NCBI RefSeq assembly: GCF_004403185.1
Contig: NZ_SOHJ01000011.1
Location: forward strand, 62,001-126,000
Source of the DNA: Cryobacterium suzukii
GTDB taxonomy: Bacteria; Actinomycetota; Actinomycetes; Actinomycetales; Microbacteriaceae
Length of the DNA: 64,000 nucleotides
Reading direction: 5' to 3'
Shown: piece after piece, positions 17,333 to 27,339 of the stretch
Layout of the letters: each line of letters opens with the position of its first letter
Position numbering within the stretch: position 1 is the first letter of the stretch
The notes under the pieces: generated by a model
What the model saw: only the letters and a program-made list of their open reading frames with translations
Database searches by the model: none
What the model was told of the DNA's origin: nothing
Position numbers and translations under genes: made by a program

Positions 17333-18499
17333 TCAGCTGGCGAATCCCAGGGCCCGTGAGATGACCATGAGCTGCACCTCGGTTGTGCCCTCGCCAAGCT
17401 CGAGCACCTTGGAATCACGATAGTGCCGCGCGACCGGATTCTCGTTCATGAAGCCGTATCCGCCGAAAATCTGCGTGGCGTCGCGGGCATTGTCCATAGC
17501 TGCTTCACTGCCGACCATCTTGGCGATCGAGGCCTCCATCTTGAAGGATTTACCGTTGATCATTTTCAGCGCAGCGTCGTAGTAGGCGAGGCGCGCGGTG
17601 TGAACGCGCGCCTGCATCCGTGCAATTTTGAACGCGATGTGCTGATTGGAGCCGATCGAACGGCCGAAGACATTGCGGCTGTTCGCATAGCGGATCGACT
17701 CTTCGAGGCAGCCCTGCGCTGCGCCGGTGCACAGCGCGGCAAAGGCGACGCGGCCCTCGTCGAGGGTCTGCACGAAGTTGGCGAAGCCGCGGCCGCGTTC
17801 GCCGAGCAGATTGGCCTCCGGCACGCGCACGTTGTCGAACACGAGCGGATGGGTGTCTGAGGTGTGCCAGCCGACCTTGTCGTACGGCGGGAGTGCAGTG
17901 AAACCGGGGGTCGGTGTCGGAACCAGAATGGCGGTGAGTTCCTTCTTGATCGAACCGTCGGCGCGAGAGGACTCCCCCGTGACCGCGGTCACCGTCACGA
18001 GGCGGGTAATGTCCGACCCGGAGTTGGTGATGAACTGCTTCGTGCCGTTGATCACCCATTCGCCGCCCGTGAGCTCTGCGGTGGTCTTGGTGCCCGCGGC
18101 GTCTGAGCCGGCATCCGCTTCGGTGAGGCCGAACGCGGCGAGCGCCGAGCCACTCGCGAGCCGAGGTACCCACTCCTGCTTCTGCGCCTCCGTGCCGCTG
18201 CGGAACACCGGCATGATGCCGAGGCCGACTCCGGCTTCGAGTGTGACGGCGATGCTCTGGTCGGCGCGGGCGAGCTGCTCCACGGCGAGGCAGAGCGCGA
18301 AGTAGTCCTTGCCCTGGCCGCCGTACTCCACGGGGAACGGCAGTCCGAACAAGCCCATCTCCCCCATCTGGGCGATGATGCCGTATGGCAGGCGGCGCAG
18401 GGTGTCGTACTCATAGGCGGCCGGGGCGACAACGGTGTCGGCGAAGTCGCGAACCGTGTCGCTGAGGGCTTGGTATTCGGGGGTGAGTTCGTAGGTCAT
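17333..18499 (-). CDS. Acyl-CoA dehydrogenase, probable isovaleryl-CoA dehydrogenase
   Basis: 388 residues. FAD flavoprotein converting isovaleryl-CoA to 3-methylcrotonyl-CoA. Signature regions: AFGLTEADAGSDAAGTKTTAEL (FAD and substrate loop), QIFGGYGFMNENPVARHYRDSKVLELGEGTTEVQLMVI (C-terminal signatures). The start overlaps the accA1 stop by ATGA. Equivalent to fadE19 in M. tuberculosis. Substrate assignment rests on the operon. Confidence 0.92.
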   Translation of the reverse strand: MTYELTPEYQALSDTVRDFADTVVAPAAYEYDTLRRLPYGIIAQMGEMGLFGLPFPVEYGGQGKDYFALCLAVEQLARADQSIAVTLEAGVGLGIMPVFRSGTEAQKQEWVPRLASGSALAAFGLTEADAGSDAAGTKTTAELTGGEWVINGTKQFITNSGSDITRLVTVTAVTGESSRADGSIKKELTAILVPTPTPGFTALPPYDKVGWHTSDTHPLVFDNVRVPEANLLGERGRGFANFVQTLDEGRVAFAALCTGAAQGCLEESIRYANSRNVFGRSIGSNQHIAFKIARMQARVHTARLAYYDAALKMINGKSFKMEASIAKMVGSEAAMDNARDATQIFGGYGFMNENPVARHYRDSKVLELGEGTTEVQLMVISRALGFAS

Positions 18500-20541
18500 T
18501 CTGAGTCTTCCTTGTCTGCGATGGTTTCGGGGGTGCTGATCGTCGCAACGATCTGGTCTAGTGCCACGAGGTCGCCGGTCTTGAGGTTCACCGTGACCCG
18601 GCCGGCCGTTGCGGCCACGAGTTTGTGCTCCATCTTCATGGCCTCGACCACGAGGATGGTTTGGCCCGCCGTGACCACGTCGCCGGTGGCGGCGTGCACC
18701 GCGATGACGGTGCCGGGCATGGGCGAGCGCACGTCTGGGCTGACCGCCCCTGGCTCGCGGCCTCTGCCCGCGAGGTGTTCCGCGAGCTGCTCGGCCCGTG
18801 ATCGGTGTCGCAGGTCAAACGAGAAGCCGTCGGAGCCGATATACACCCGCGCTCCGGACTGCTCGACGGCGAACACCCGGGTTTCGCCGTCGTAATCGAC
18901 GCGAAACGCGCCTTGGCGACCGGCGATCGGCGTGAGGCCGGCTGGTACGGCCGGGCGCTCACCGATTGAAACGGATGCCGCCCCCGGCTCCCCGACAACC
19001 CGCACCTCCACGGATTCGGTCGCGCTCACCCCCAGCGAATACAGCACCGGACGCGGCGAACCCACCCGCCACCCGCTCGGCCGCGTCCACACACCGTTCG
19101 CGCCGGTCAGATCGGACCCAGCAAGCGCGCGCCCGTGTAGGAACAGCGCCGCAGCGGCGAGGACGTGTCCGTCTGCTCCGCGAAAGGTGAGGTTGGGAAG
19201 CTTGCGTTCGATCAATCCGGTGTCGAGGCGGCCGGCGCGCACGTCGGCATCCGCTAGCAGCAGCCGAAGGTATTCGGTGTTGGTGTGCACTCCGAGCACG
19301 ACGGTGTCGGCGAGCGCCCGGTCGAGACGGGTCAAGGCCTCAAGCCGGGTAGGGGCCCAGGCGATCACCTTGGCGAGCATCGGATCGTAGTGCGAGGCGA
19401 TCGTGAGGCCCGAGGTCAGCGAGCTGTCAACCCGCACCCCCTCGCCCGTGGCCTCGTGCAGCTGCAGCACGGTGCCGGTGGTCGGCAAGAAGCCGCGCTC
19501 GGGGTTCTCCGCATAGAGCCGCGCCTCGATCGCATGCCCCGTGAGGCATATATCAGACTGGGTGACCGTGAGCGGCTCTCCCGCCGCAATGCGCAACTGC
19601 CAGTCCACCAGATCGAGGCCGGTAACCAGCTCGGTGACCGGGTGTTCAACCTGCAGGCGGGTGTTCATCTCCATGAAGAAGAATTCGTCGGGAGCGGCTG
19701 CGGAGACTAAAAATTCCACGGTTCCAGCGCCGCTGTAGCCCACGCTGCGAGCCGCAGCGCAAGCCGCCTCGCCGATGCGCGCGCGAGTCGCCGCGTCGAG
19801 AAGGGGGGAGGGCGCCTCCTCGATCACCTTCTGGTGCCGACGCTGCAGCGAGCACTCGCGCTCGCCGAGGTGTATGACAGCGCCGTGATTGTCGGCGAGC
19901 ACCTGCACCTCAATGTGCCGCGGGGTGGCAACGAGCCGTTCGAGCAGCAGGGTGTCGTCGCCGAAGGCGCTCTGCGCCACGCGCCGTGCGGTCTCGAGGG
20001 TGGAGGGCAGGTCTTCAGAGCGTTCCACCACGTGCATGCCCTTGCCGCCGCCACCGGCCGAGGGCTTGATCAGCATCGGGTACCCCACGTCGACGGCTGC
20101 CGCGATGAGCTCCTCGTTGCTGAGGCCCGGCTGAGCCACCCCGGGGATAATCGGCACGCCGTAACCGGCCACGTGGTTCTTCGAGCGGATCTTGTCGCCC
20201 ATCGTGTTCAGCGCGTGCACGCTTGGCCCGATGAACACGATTCCGGCGTCGGCGCAGGCCTGCGCGAAGGCCTGATTCTCGCTGAGAAATCCGTAGCCGG
20301 GGTGAATCGCCTGGGCACCGGTTCGGGCAGCAGCGGCCAGAACGGCCTGAACGTTCAGGTAGCTGTCGGCCGGCGCGGCGCCGCCGAGGCGCACCGCGGC
20401 ATCCGCTAGCGACACGTGCCGAGCGTCGCGGTCTGCGTCGCTGTACACGGCGATAGAGCGGATGCCCCGCTCGCGCAGCGTGCGGATGATACGGCAGGCG
20501 ATTTCGCCGCGATTGGCGACCAGAACGGTGTCAAATGTCAT
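18496..20541 (-). CDS. accA1: Acyl-CoA (3-methylcrotonyl-CoA type) carboxylase alpha subunit: biotin carboxylase plus BCCP
   Basis: 681 residues from ATG 20541 (TFDTVLVANRGEIACRI); the long upstream open frame is antisense to accD1. Biotin carboxylase domain at residues 1-450 with the ATP-grasp KPSAGGGGKGM loop and FMEMNTRLQVEH, then the biotinyl domain with AMKM at the lysine site (VVEAMKMEHK) near residue 650. Pairs with accD1, 15 bp upstream. With isovaleryl-CoA dehydrogenase next, 3-methylcrotonyl-CoA is the likely substrate. Confidence 0.95.
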   Translation of the reverse strand: MTFDTVLVANRGEIACRIIRTLRERGIRSIAVYSDADRDARHVSLADAAVRLGGAAPADSYLNVQAVLAAAARTGAQAIHPGYGFLSENQAFAQACADAGIVFIGPSVHALNTMGDKIRSKNHVAGYGVPIIPGVAQPGLSNEELIAAAVDVGYPMLIKPSAGGGGKGMHVVERSEDLPSTLETARRVAQSAFGDDTLLLERLVATPRHIEVQVLADNHGAVIHLGERECSLQRRHQKVIEEAPSPLLDAATRARIGEAACAAARSVGYSGAGTVEFLVSAAAPDEFFFMEMNTRLQVEHPVTELVTGLDLVDWQLRIAAGEPLTVTQSDICLTGHAIEARLYAENPERGFLPTTGTVLQLHEATGEGVRVDSSLTSGLTIASHYDPMLAKVIAWAPTRLEALTRLDRALADTVVLGVHTNTEYLRLLLADADVRAGRLDTGLIERKLPNLTFRGADGHVLAAAALFLHGRALAGSDLTGANGVWTRPSGWRVGSPRPVLYSLGVSATESVEVRVVGEPGAASVSIGERPAVPAGLTPIAGRQGAFRVDYDGETRVFAVEQSGARVYIGSDGFSFDLRHRSRAEQLAEHLAGRGREPGAVSPDVRSPMPGTVIAVHAATGDVVTAGQTILVVEAMKMEHKLVAATAGRVTVNLKTGDLVALDQIVATISTPETIADKEDSE

Positions 20542-20555
20542 GGAAATCGTCTCAC

Positions 20556-22169
20556 TCACATTCGGAAGAGGCCGAAGGCGGACTCGCCGAGCGGCGCGGA
20601 GGCACATAGGGCGAGGGCGAGACCGAGAATTGTGCGGGTGTCGGCGGGGTCGATGACACCGTCGTCCCACAGCCGGGCGGTCGAATAGTAGGGGCTGCCC
20701 TGCTGCTCGTACTTTTCGAGGATCGGGTCCTTGAAGGCGGTCTCGGCCTCGGCCGACCAGGTGTCTCCGCCGCCCTCGATCTGCTCGCGCTTGACGGTGG
20801 CGAGCACGGAGGACGCCTGCGGGCCGCCCATCACGGAGATGCGGCTGCCCGGCCACATCCAGAGGAAGCGGGGTGAGTAGGCGCGGCCGCACATGGAGTA
20901 GTTGCCGGCGCCGAAGGAGCCGCCGATCACGACGGTGAGCTTGGGCACGCGGGCGGTGGCGACCGCGGTGACCATCTTGGCACCGTGCTTGGCGATGCCG
21001 CCAGCCTCAGCTGCCTGGCCCACCATGAAACCGGAGATGTTCTGCAGAAAGACGAGCGGAATTGCGCGCTGGTCACAGAGCTCGATGAAGTGGGCGCCTT
21101 TCTGCGCAGATTCGGCGAACAGGATGCCGTTGTTGGCGACGATTCCCACCGGGTGGCCGTGGATGTGCGCGAACCCGGTCACGAGCGTGGTGGCGTATTC
21201 GCGCTTGAATTCGTGGAATTCGCTGCCGTCGACGATGCGCGCGATCACCTCGTGCACGTCGTACTGGCCCTGCACGTCGACGGGGACGGCTCCGTAGAGT
21301 TCGCCCTCGTCGGCGACCGGGGGGACAGACGGGATCACACTCCACGCCGGGGCCTGGGCACGAGGAAGGGTCGAGACGATGTCGCGCACGATCTGAAGGG
21401 CGTGCTCATCGTTTTCGGCGAGGTGGTCGGTGACGCCGGAGACGCGGGCGTGCAGGTCACCGCCGCCGAGTTCCTCGGCGGTGACGATTTCGCCGATCGC
21501 GGCCTTCACGAGGGGCGGTCCGCCGAGGAAAATGGTGCCCTGGCCGCGGACGATCACGGTCTCATCGCTCATGGCGGGAACGTAGGCGCCGCCGGCGGTG
21601 CACGATCCCATCACCGAGGCGATCTGCGGGATCTTGGCCGCGGACATCCGTGCCTGGTTGTAAAAGATGCGGCCGAAGTGGTCGCGGTCGGGAAAGACTT
21701 CGTCCTGCAGGGGCAGGAAGGCTCCCCCGGAGTCGACGAGGTACACGCAGGGGAGGCGGTTCTCGAGGGCGATCTCCTGGGCTCGCAAGTGCTTTTTCAC
21801 CGTCATCGGGTAATAGGTACCGCCTTTGACGGTGGCGTCGTTGGAGATCACGAGCACATAGCGGCCGTGCACGAGGCCGATGCCGGCGATGACGCCCGCT
21901 CCCGGACTGTCGTCATTGTAGAGACCGGTCGCGGCCAGCGGCGCGATCTCGAGAAACGGGCTGCCGTCGTCGAGCAATCGGTCGATGCGCTCGCGGGGCA
22001 GCAGCTTGCCACGGGCGAGGTGGCGCTGCCGGGACTTCTCCGGCCCGCCGAGCGCGGCCGTAGCAAGGCGCTGCTTCAGGTCGGCGACGAGCTGTCGCTG
22101 GGCAGCGTCATTGCTACGGAACGTCTGAGCAGAGGAGTCGAGCCGACTCGCGAGTGTCTCCATCGACAT
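20556..22169 (-). CDS. accD1: Acyl-CoA (3-methylcrotonyl-CoA type) carboxylase beta subunit (carboxyltransferase)
   Basis: 537 residues. Crotonase-fold carboxyltransferase. Family stretches include [53 protein letters not shown], close to MccB, plus [24 protein letters not shown] and [14 protein letters not shown]. First gene of the operon, 38 bp from the operator palindrome. The specific match to the MCC branch is better than to propionyl-CoA carboxylase. Confidence 0.94.
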   Translation of the reverse strand: MSMETLASRLDSSAQTFRSNDAAQRQLVADLKQRLATAALGGPEKSRQRHLARGKLLPRERIDRLLDDGSPFLEIAPLAATGLYNDDSPGAGVIAGIGLVHGRYVLVISNDATVKGGTYYPMTVKKHLRAQEIALENRLPCVYLVDSGGAFLPLQDEVFPDRDHFGRIFYNQARMSAAKIPQIASVMGSCTAGGAYVPAMSDETVIVRGQGTIFLGGPPLVKAAIGEIVTAEELGGGDLHARVSGVTDHLAENDEHALQIVRDIVSTLPRAQAPAWSVIPSVPPVADEGELYGAVPVDVQGQYDVHEVIARIVDGSEFHEFKREYATTLVTGFAHIHGHPVGIVANNGILFAESAQKGAHFIELCDQRAIPLVFLQNISGFMVGQAAEAGGIAKHGAKMVTAVATARVPKLTVVIGGSFGAGNYSMCGRAYSPRFLWMWPGSRISVMGGPQASSVLATVKREQIEGGGDTWSAEAETAFKDPILEKYEQQGSPYYSTARLWDDGVIDPADTRTILGLALALCASAPLGESAFGLFRM

Positions 22170-22207
22170 CTTCCCTTTGGCGATGCCGGGCGACCCGGTA
22201 TCGAGTA

Positions 22208-22227
22208 CAGTTAGTGTTCACTAACTG
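22208..22227. promoter_or_regulatory. Operator palindrome of the leucine operon and its TetR regulator
   Basis: CAGTTAGTG-TT-CACTAACTG, perfect 9-bp arms around TT, in the divergent intergenic region between accD1 and the TetR gene. A second, weaker half-pair (CAGGTTAG ... TTAACTG) lies at 22233-22252. The spacing allows one repressor to control both directions. Confidence 0.75.
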
Positions 22228-22274
22228 AAGTTCAGGTTAGTCAGGATTAACTGAAATGTCCAGTGGAGGCTCAC

Positions 22275-22874
22275 ATGAGCGCGCCGATCGAGACCACGTC
22301 ACGGAGTCGAGCCAAGGCTGAACGACGCGCGGCCCTGCTTAGCGCCGCAGGTACGCTCTTTGCCCAGTCCGGATTCAACAAAGTCTCGATCGAAGACCTT
22401 GGCGCGGCCGTTGGGGTGAGCGGGCCGGCGGTCTACCGCCACTTCAACGGCAAACAGGCCGTGCTCGCCGCGCTGCTCATCGATGTGAGCGAGGATCTGG
22501 TCGCTGGCGGTGATGCTGTTGTTTCAGCTACAACGGATGCCGCGGGCGCCCTGCAGGGTCTCGTGCGCTTTCACGTGCAGTTCGCGCTCTCCAATCCCGA
22601 CGTGATCCGGGTGCAGGACCGTGACCTGGACAGCCTCGCGGAGGCTGCCCGCCATCGGGTGCGCCTGCTGCAGCGCGAGTATGTGGAACTATGGGTGCAC
22701 GTGCTCAAGCGAGTGCACCCCGAGGTCGACCTGGCACTGCTCCGCATTCGGGCCCACGCCACCTTCGGGTTGCTCAACTCAACGCCGCACAGCGCTCGTG
22801 CGTCCTCGAAGGCCGCCGTGCGCGCCCTGCTCGAGGAGATGGCCCTCGCCGCTCTCGGCCTGCCTGGCGCGTAA
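22275..22874 (+). CDS. TetR-family repressor of the leucine catabolic operon
   Basis: 199 residues from ATG 22275 with GGAGG 5 bp upstream; a GTG four codons earlier is less likely. HTH: LFAQSGFNKVSIEDLGAAVGVSGPAVYRHFNGKQAVLAAL. It is divergent from accD1 with the 20-bp palindrome between them, like Rv2506 upstream of its locus. Probably senses an acyl-CoA intermediate. Ends 17 bp before the convergent pterin dehydratase gene. Confidence 0.9.
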   Translation: MSAPIETTSRSRAKAERRAALLSAAGTLFAQSGFNKVSIEDLGAAVGVSGPAVYRHFNGKQAVLAALLIDVSEDLVAGGDAVVSATTDAAGALQGLVRFHVQFALSNPDVIRVQDRDLDSLAEAARHRVRLLQREYVELWVHVLKRVHPEVDLALLRIRAHATFGLLNSTPHSARASSKAAVRALLEEMALAALGLPGA

Positions 22875-22891
22875 CGGCCCGCACGAACCGG

Positions 22892-23554
22892 TCAGAACGC
22901 GGCGGTGCAGACGCACAGCTCGTTGCCCTCGACGTCGGCGAGCACCCACCAGTCGGGGGCGTGCTCGTCGCTCAGCAGCATACCGCCGACTGCGAGAACG
23001 GCCGCGACCCGGTCTTCGGCGTCATCGCTCGGGACGTAGACGTCCATATGAATACGGTTACGGTCGGTGCGGGCGATCTCCATGTGCTGGAACCACACCT
23101 TGGGGGCGAGGCCGCGCGGGTCGACCAGTTCCACTCCGTCGGCGCCGGTGACCTCGGTGTAGCCGAGGCCGACCTGCCAGAACGGGCGCACGGCATCCGC
23201 GTCGGTGCAGTCGATCGCGATGTCGTAGCGGGTCGGGCGCGTCGGATGCGCGTTGGCACCTAGGGTGTCGGCGATCTGCTGTACCCGGGCCGCGAGCTCG
23301 AGATCGCGCGCGGTGACTCCCCCGGCATCGTGCGTTGTCAGCACGAGCGACACCGAGCCGTAGCCGAGGCGCACGTCGGGATGATGGTTCAGCGCCTCGG
23401 CGGCCTCACCGACCCGATTGACCAGTTCGAGGGCGGATAGGAAGTCTGTGGTGCCAAACGTGGCGTGCAGGCATCCGTCGAGATGCACGAAAGCGGTGCC
23501 CGCCAGCTGTTTCTTCGTCGCAAAGGGGGCGAGGAGTGCGCCTTGAGGGTTCAT
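22892..23554 (-). CDS. Fusion of pterin-4a-carbinolamine dehydratase-like and VOC (glyoxalase-like) domains
   Basis: 220 residues. Residues 40-95 carry the pterin dehydratase pattern EALNHHPDVRLGYGSVSLVLTTHDAGGVTARDLELA, including the HHP and TTH motifs. Residues 105-220 are a VOC domain (YDIAIDCTDADAVRPFWQVGLGYTEV ... IHMDVYVPSDDAEDRV). Function of the fusion is unknown; it could link pterin cofactor recycling to a VOC enzyme. No phenylalanine hydroxylase is nearby. Confidence 0.85.
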   Translation of the reverse strand: MNPQGALLAPFATKKQLAGTAFVHLDGCLHATFGTTDFLSALELVNRVGEAAEALNHHPDVRLGYGSVSLVLTTHDAGGVTARDLELAARVQQIADTLGANAHPTRPTRYDIAIDCTDADAVRPFWQVGLGYTEVTGADGVELVDPRGLAPKVWFQHMEIARTDRNRIHMDVYVPSDDAEDRVAAVLAVGGMLLSDEHAPDWWVLADVEGNELCVCTAAF

Positions 23555-23765
23555 GCCTCCACTCTGCTACGCCTCCGCACCCCGGTCAATCGCTTATCTG
23601 GTGCACACCTCCTGCAATCTGCAGAGCCGAATTCTGGCTGCTTCGGAATTCCGCGGAACTTTTCGGTCGGTCGTATGAATTGCAGGAGTTATGCGCAAGA
23701 GAGGGGCCCGGACGACTGGTACTGGCCTGGTGGCAGACCCGTGGTCTTGGGGAGGGTGGAAGGAG

Positions 23766-25172
23766 CTAGACCATGGTCAGCACGCGCGCCGGGTCGGCGA
23801 GGATCGTGCCGATGTCGGCGAGAAAGCGGGAACCCTGCTCGCCGTCGACCAGTCGGTGGTCGAACGACAGGCTGAGCGTGAGCACCTTGCGCAACGCGAC
23901 CTCGCCGCGATACTCCCACGGCCGAGAGCGGATGGCGCCCATCGCGAGAATCGCCGCCTCCCCGGGATTCAAAATAGGCGTGCCAGCGTCGATGCCGAAC
24001 ACTCCGATATTGGTGATCGTGATGGTGCCACCGGACAGAGCCGCCGGAGTCGTCGTGCCGGCCCGGGCTGCCGTCGTGAGCTCGGCGAGCGCCGCAGCGA
24101 GGCCGCGCAGGTCGAGCCGTTCAGCGTCGCCGATGTTCGGCACGAGCAGTCCGCGCGGTGTTGCGGCAGCGACACCGAGGTTCACGTAGTGGTACTGCAC
24201 GATCTCACCGGCCGGCTCATCCCACCGGGTGTTCAGCGACGGCGTGCGGGCCACGGCCAGGCAGAGCGCCTTAGCTACCACTGCCAGAATGCCGATCCCC
24301 GCATCGGCGAACTGCCGGTCGGCGCGCAGGGAATCGAGCAGCTCGACGGTCGGGGTGACGTCGATGGTGAGAAACTCGGTTACGTGTGGCGCGGTGAACG
24401 CGCTCTGCACCATGGCGGCCGCCGTGAGTTTGCGCAGGCTCTTGATCGGTGAGCGGGACTCGCGCACGTCGTCGCCGAGGCTCGTGGCCGGCTGGGCAGC
24501 CGTCGCCCCGGGCTCGGCCCCGTGCAGGTCGGGGGCCGGCAACGACTCGGTAATACGGGCGCGAACGTCATCCCGCGTGATCAGGCCGTCCTTTCCGGTT
24601 CCAGTGACCATATTGAGGTCAATTCCGAGGTCACGGGCCAGGGCGCGCACCGGCGGCGTCGAGCGAGGTCTCTCCCGAGCGGGTGCCGCGACGGGCGGTT
24701 CGACGGATGCTGGGGCGGGTGCTGCAGCGGGTGGCGCCACGGATGCCGCGGCGGGCGGTTCGACGGATGCGGCGGGCACCGACGCATCCCCGGCGCCCGT
24801 TCGGGTACGACGCTGGGGGTGTCCGCCGCGCTCGACGGCGGGGCCATAGCCGACCAGATTGGCCTCACGCTGCTCGACCGGAGCCGGAGCCACAGCATCC
24901 GTTTTCAGCGTCGAATCTGTGGGCTCATCGGCCCCGCCGATGTCGAAGGAGACGATCGGTTCGCCGACATGCACGACCACCCCGGCCGGCTGGTGCAACA
25001 CGCGCACGACTCCGGCAAACGGGCTTGGCAGTTCGACGACAGCTTTGGCCGTTTCCACGTCGGCGATGTGCTGGTTGAGCGTGACCGCATCGCCCGGCGC
25101 GACGAGCCAGGCCACAATCTCGCTCTCGGTGAGACCCTCACCGAGATCGGGCAGCTTGAATACCTTGATCAT
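23766..25172 (-). CDS. bkdC: Branched-chain 2-oxo acid dehydrogenase E2 (dihydrolipoyl acyltransferase)
   Basis: 468 residues. Lipoyl domain 1-77 with the lipoyl Lys in DVETAKAVVELP; an Ala/Pro-rich flexible linker with repeated SVEPP/AAAP units near 125-170; an E1/E3-binding domain (VRALARDLGIDLNMVTGTGKDGLITRDDV) near 175; and the CoA acyltransferase core ending in SFDHRLVDGEQGSRF with the catalytic His and Asp. Coupled to bkdB by ATGA overlap. The E3 gene is not in the window. Confidence 0.95.
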   Translation of the reverse strand: MIKVFKLPDLGEGLTESEIVAWLVAPGDAVTLNQHIADVETAKAVVELPSPFAGVVRVLHQPAGVVVHVGEPIVSFDIGGADEPTDSTLKTDAVAPAPVEQREANLVGYGPAVERGGHPQRRTRTGAGDASVPAASVEPPAAASVAPPAAAPAPASVEPPVAAPARERPRSTPPVRALARDLGIDLNMVTGTGKDGLITRDDVRARITESLPAPDLHGAEPGATAAQPATSLGDDVRESRSPIKSLRKLTAAAMVQSAFTAPHVTEFLTIDVTPTVELLDSLRADRQFADAGIGILAVVAKALCLAVARTPSLNTRWDEPAGEIVQYHYVNLGVAAATPRGLLVPNIGDAERLDLRGLAAALAELTTAARAGTTTPAALSGGTITITNIGVFGIDAGTPILNPGEAAILAMGAIRSRPWEYRGEVALRKVLTLSLSFDHRLVDGEQGSRFLADIGTILADPARVLTMV

Positions 25173-26227
25173 CGGCGCCCCATAACCCGGTCGACACCGT
25201 CGAGAATGCGGTCAAGATCGGGCAGGTGGTGGCTTTCCAACTTGGCTGGCGGGTACGGCACGTCGAAGCCGGTGACCCGCACCGGCGCGGATTCCAGAAA
25301 GCTGAAGCAGCGTTCGGTGATGGTCGCGATGATTTCCCCGCCGAGACCGCCCGACTGCGCCGCCTCGTGGGTCACAACGAGCCGCCCGGTCTTCCGAACG
25401 GATGCCTCCACGACCGCATAATCCACCGGTGACAGCGACCGCAGGTCGATGACCTCGATCGAGATGCCCTCGTCGTCGGCGGCGAGCGCCGCGTCCCGCG
25501 CGGTCGTCACGAGCGCTCCATAGGCGAGGAGTGTGACATCCGTTCCGGGGCGCACGATGACGGCCTGCTCCATCGGGAGCCCGAGCTCTGGCACGACCTC
25601 GCCTTTCACGTGGTAGCGGCGCTTGGGCTCGAAGTAGAGCACCGGGTCGTCGCTCGCGATGGCCTGCCGAATAAGACTGTAGGCATCCTGGGCGTTGGAG
25701 ACGGCGATCACTCGAAGGCCGGAGGTGTGGGTGAAGTAGGCCTCTGGCGATTCGGAGTGGTGTTCGGCCGCTCCGATTCCGCCGCCGAACGGCACCCGGA
25801 TGGTGATCGGCATGCGCACGGCGCCCTGGGTACGGTAGTGGAACTTGGCGACCTGGCTGACGATCTGGTCGAAGCCGGGAAAGATGAAGCCGTCGAACTG
25901 AATCTCGCAGACCGGGCGATAACCGCGATAGGCCAGGCCGACGGCGGTGCCGATGATCGCGGATTCGGCGAGCGGGGTGTCGATGACCCGGCGAGCCCCG
26001 AACTGGGCGAGCAGGTCGCTCGTCACCCGAAAGACTCCGCCGAGGGCTCCGATATCCTCGCCGAGCAGCACCACCTTGGGGTCGTCGAGCATGGCCTGCC
26101 GCAGACCCTCGTTGATGGCTTTGCCCATGGTGAGGGTTTTGGTCTCGCTCAGCGGGGTTGGTTGCGGCGCGTTGAGGCCGGGAACCGTTGACACGGTTGC
26201 CGGGGTCATCAGTGGGGTCATGGTCAT
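25169..26227 (-). CDS. bkdB: Branched-chain 2-oxo acid dehydrogenase E1 beta subunit
   Basis: 352 residues from ATG 26227, whose first base is the last base of the bkdA stop (TGATG); a GTG just upstream (26230) is the alternative. TPP-binding half of the heterotetramer with GEDIGALGGVFRVTSDL, PLAESAIIGTAVGLAYRGYRPVCEIQF and VPFGGGIGAAEHHSESPE. Part of the bkdABC operon. Confidence 0.95.
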   Translation of the reverse strand: MTMTPLMTPATVSTVPGLNAPQPTPLSETKTLTMGKAINEGLRQAMLDDPKVVLLGEDIGALGGVFRVTSDLLAQFGARRVIDTPLAESAIIGTAVGLAYRGYRPVCEIQFDGFIFPGFDQIVSQVAKFHYRTQGAVRMPITIRVPFGGGIGAAEHHSESPEAYFTHTSGLRVIAVSNAQDAYSLIRQAIASDDPVLYFEPKRRYHVKGEVVPELGLPMEQAVIVRPGTDVTLLAYGALVTTARDAALAADDEGISIEVIDLRSLSPVDYAVVEASVRKTGRLVVTHEAAQSGGLGGEIIATITERCFSFLESAPVRVTGFDVPYPPAKLESHHLPDLDRILDGVDRVMGRR

Positions 26228-27339
26228 CACGCCTTTCCGTTCTGTTCGGCAATATCGTGTTCCGCACTAAAACTTGTGAGGTACCCGGCGTAGTCGGCGC
26301 GCTGGCGCTCGAGGGTGGCGTTGGGGGTGGTGTAGACGTGGTCGAACACGCTCAGCGGTTCGGGGTCGGGCATGCCGATGCAGCCAGCGCGTAGTTCGGC
26401 GGCTGCGGCATCGGCCAGCGCCGCAGTGGCCGCCTCCACCTCGGGTGTGATTTCACCGAGGCTGGTCAGCAGCCGGTGCAGACGCAACAGGGGGTCGCGC
26501 GTCTTCCACTCGGCCAGTTCCGCCGGGTCTCGGTAGCGGGTGGGGTCATCCGCTGTGGTGTGCGGTCCCATACGGTAGGTGACCGCTTCGATGAAGGTTG
26601 GGCCGCCGCCGGTGCGAGCCCGGTCGAGGGCCATGCGGGTCGCGGCCGTGACCGCGATCACGTCGTTTCCGTCGATGCGCAGGCTGGGGATGCCGAAGCC
26701 CGGCGCGCGATCGGCGATGTTGCGGTGTGCCTGCACCCCGACCGGCTCGGAAATGGCCCACTGGTTGTTTTGGCAGAAGAAGACCACCGGGGCCTGGAAG
26801 CTCGCCGCGAAGACCATGGCCTCGTTCACGTCGCCCTCGCTCGTGGCACCGTCACCGAAGTAGGTGATGGCGACGGAGTCGACATCGTCGCGCTGGGCAC
26901 CGAGCGCCCAACCGGTGGCGTGCAGGGTTTGCGCGCCAATAATGATGGCCGGGGTGGCCATATTGACCGTGTACGGGTCCCAGCCCGACAGAGCGTTGCC
27001 GCGCCAGACCTTGACAATGTCGGTGACATTCACGCCACGGCAGTACGCGACGGCGTTCTCGCGGTAGCTCGGAAAGATGAAGTCGTCACTGCGCAGGGCC
27101 CGGGCCGAGCCGATCTGGGCGGCTTCCTGGCCGAGCAGCGGCGGCCACAGACCGAGTTCACCCTGGCGCTGCAGGGCTGTCGCCTCGGTGTCGATGCGAC
27201 GCACCACGACCATATCTCTGTAGAGCGCCAGGAGGGCCGCGCCGTCGAGATCTTCAACCCACGAGTCGAAATCGCCGCGGGGTATTCGCTCGCCGTCAAT
27301 CGAGAGAAGCTGCACGAGCTGAGGGGAAAAATCAATCAT
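26227..27339 (-). CDS. bkdA: Branched-chain 2-oxo acid dehydrogenase E1 alpha subunit
   Basis: 370 residues. The thiamine diphosphate motif GDGATSEGDVNEAMVFAASFQAPVVFFCQNNQWAIS is complete. Decarboxylates the 2-oxo acids of Val, Leu and Ile, feeding isovaleryl-CoA to the neighbouring leucine operon. GGAG lies 6 bp before the ATG. The upstream region holds TTGACA on the minus strand but no clear -10. Divergent from the Lrp-type gene. Confidence 0.95.
   Translation of the reverse strand: MIDFSPQLVQLLSIDGERIPRGDFDSWVEDLDGAALLALYRDMVVVRRIDTEATALQRQGELGLWPPLLGQEAAQIGSARALRSDDFIFPSYRENAVAYCRGVNVTDIVKVWRGNALSGWDPYTVNMATPAIIIGAQTLHATGWALGAQRDDVDSVAITYFGDGATSEGDVNEAMVFAASFQAPVVFFCQNNQWAISEPVGVQAHRNIADRAPGFGIPSLRIDGNDVIAVTAATRMALDRARTGGGPTFIEAVTYRMGPHTTADDPTRYRDPAELAEWKTRDPLLRLHRLLTSLGEITPEVEAATAALADAAAAELRAGCIGMPDPEPLSVFDHVYTTPNATLERQRADYAGYLTSFSAEHDIAEQNGKA

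Noticed and set aside
20985-22214. 409-codon plus-strand frame opposite accD1
   Set aside because: Antisense to a clear carboxyltransferase gene and not preceded by a ribosome binding site.
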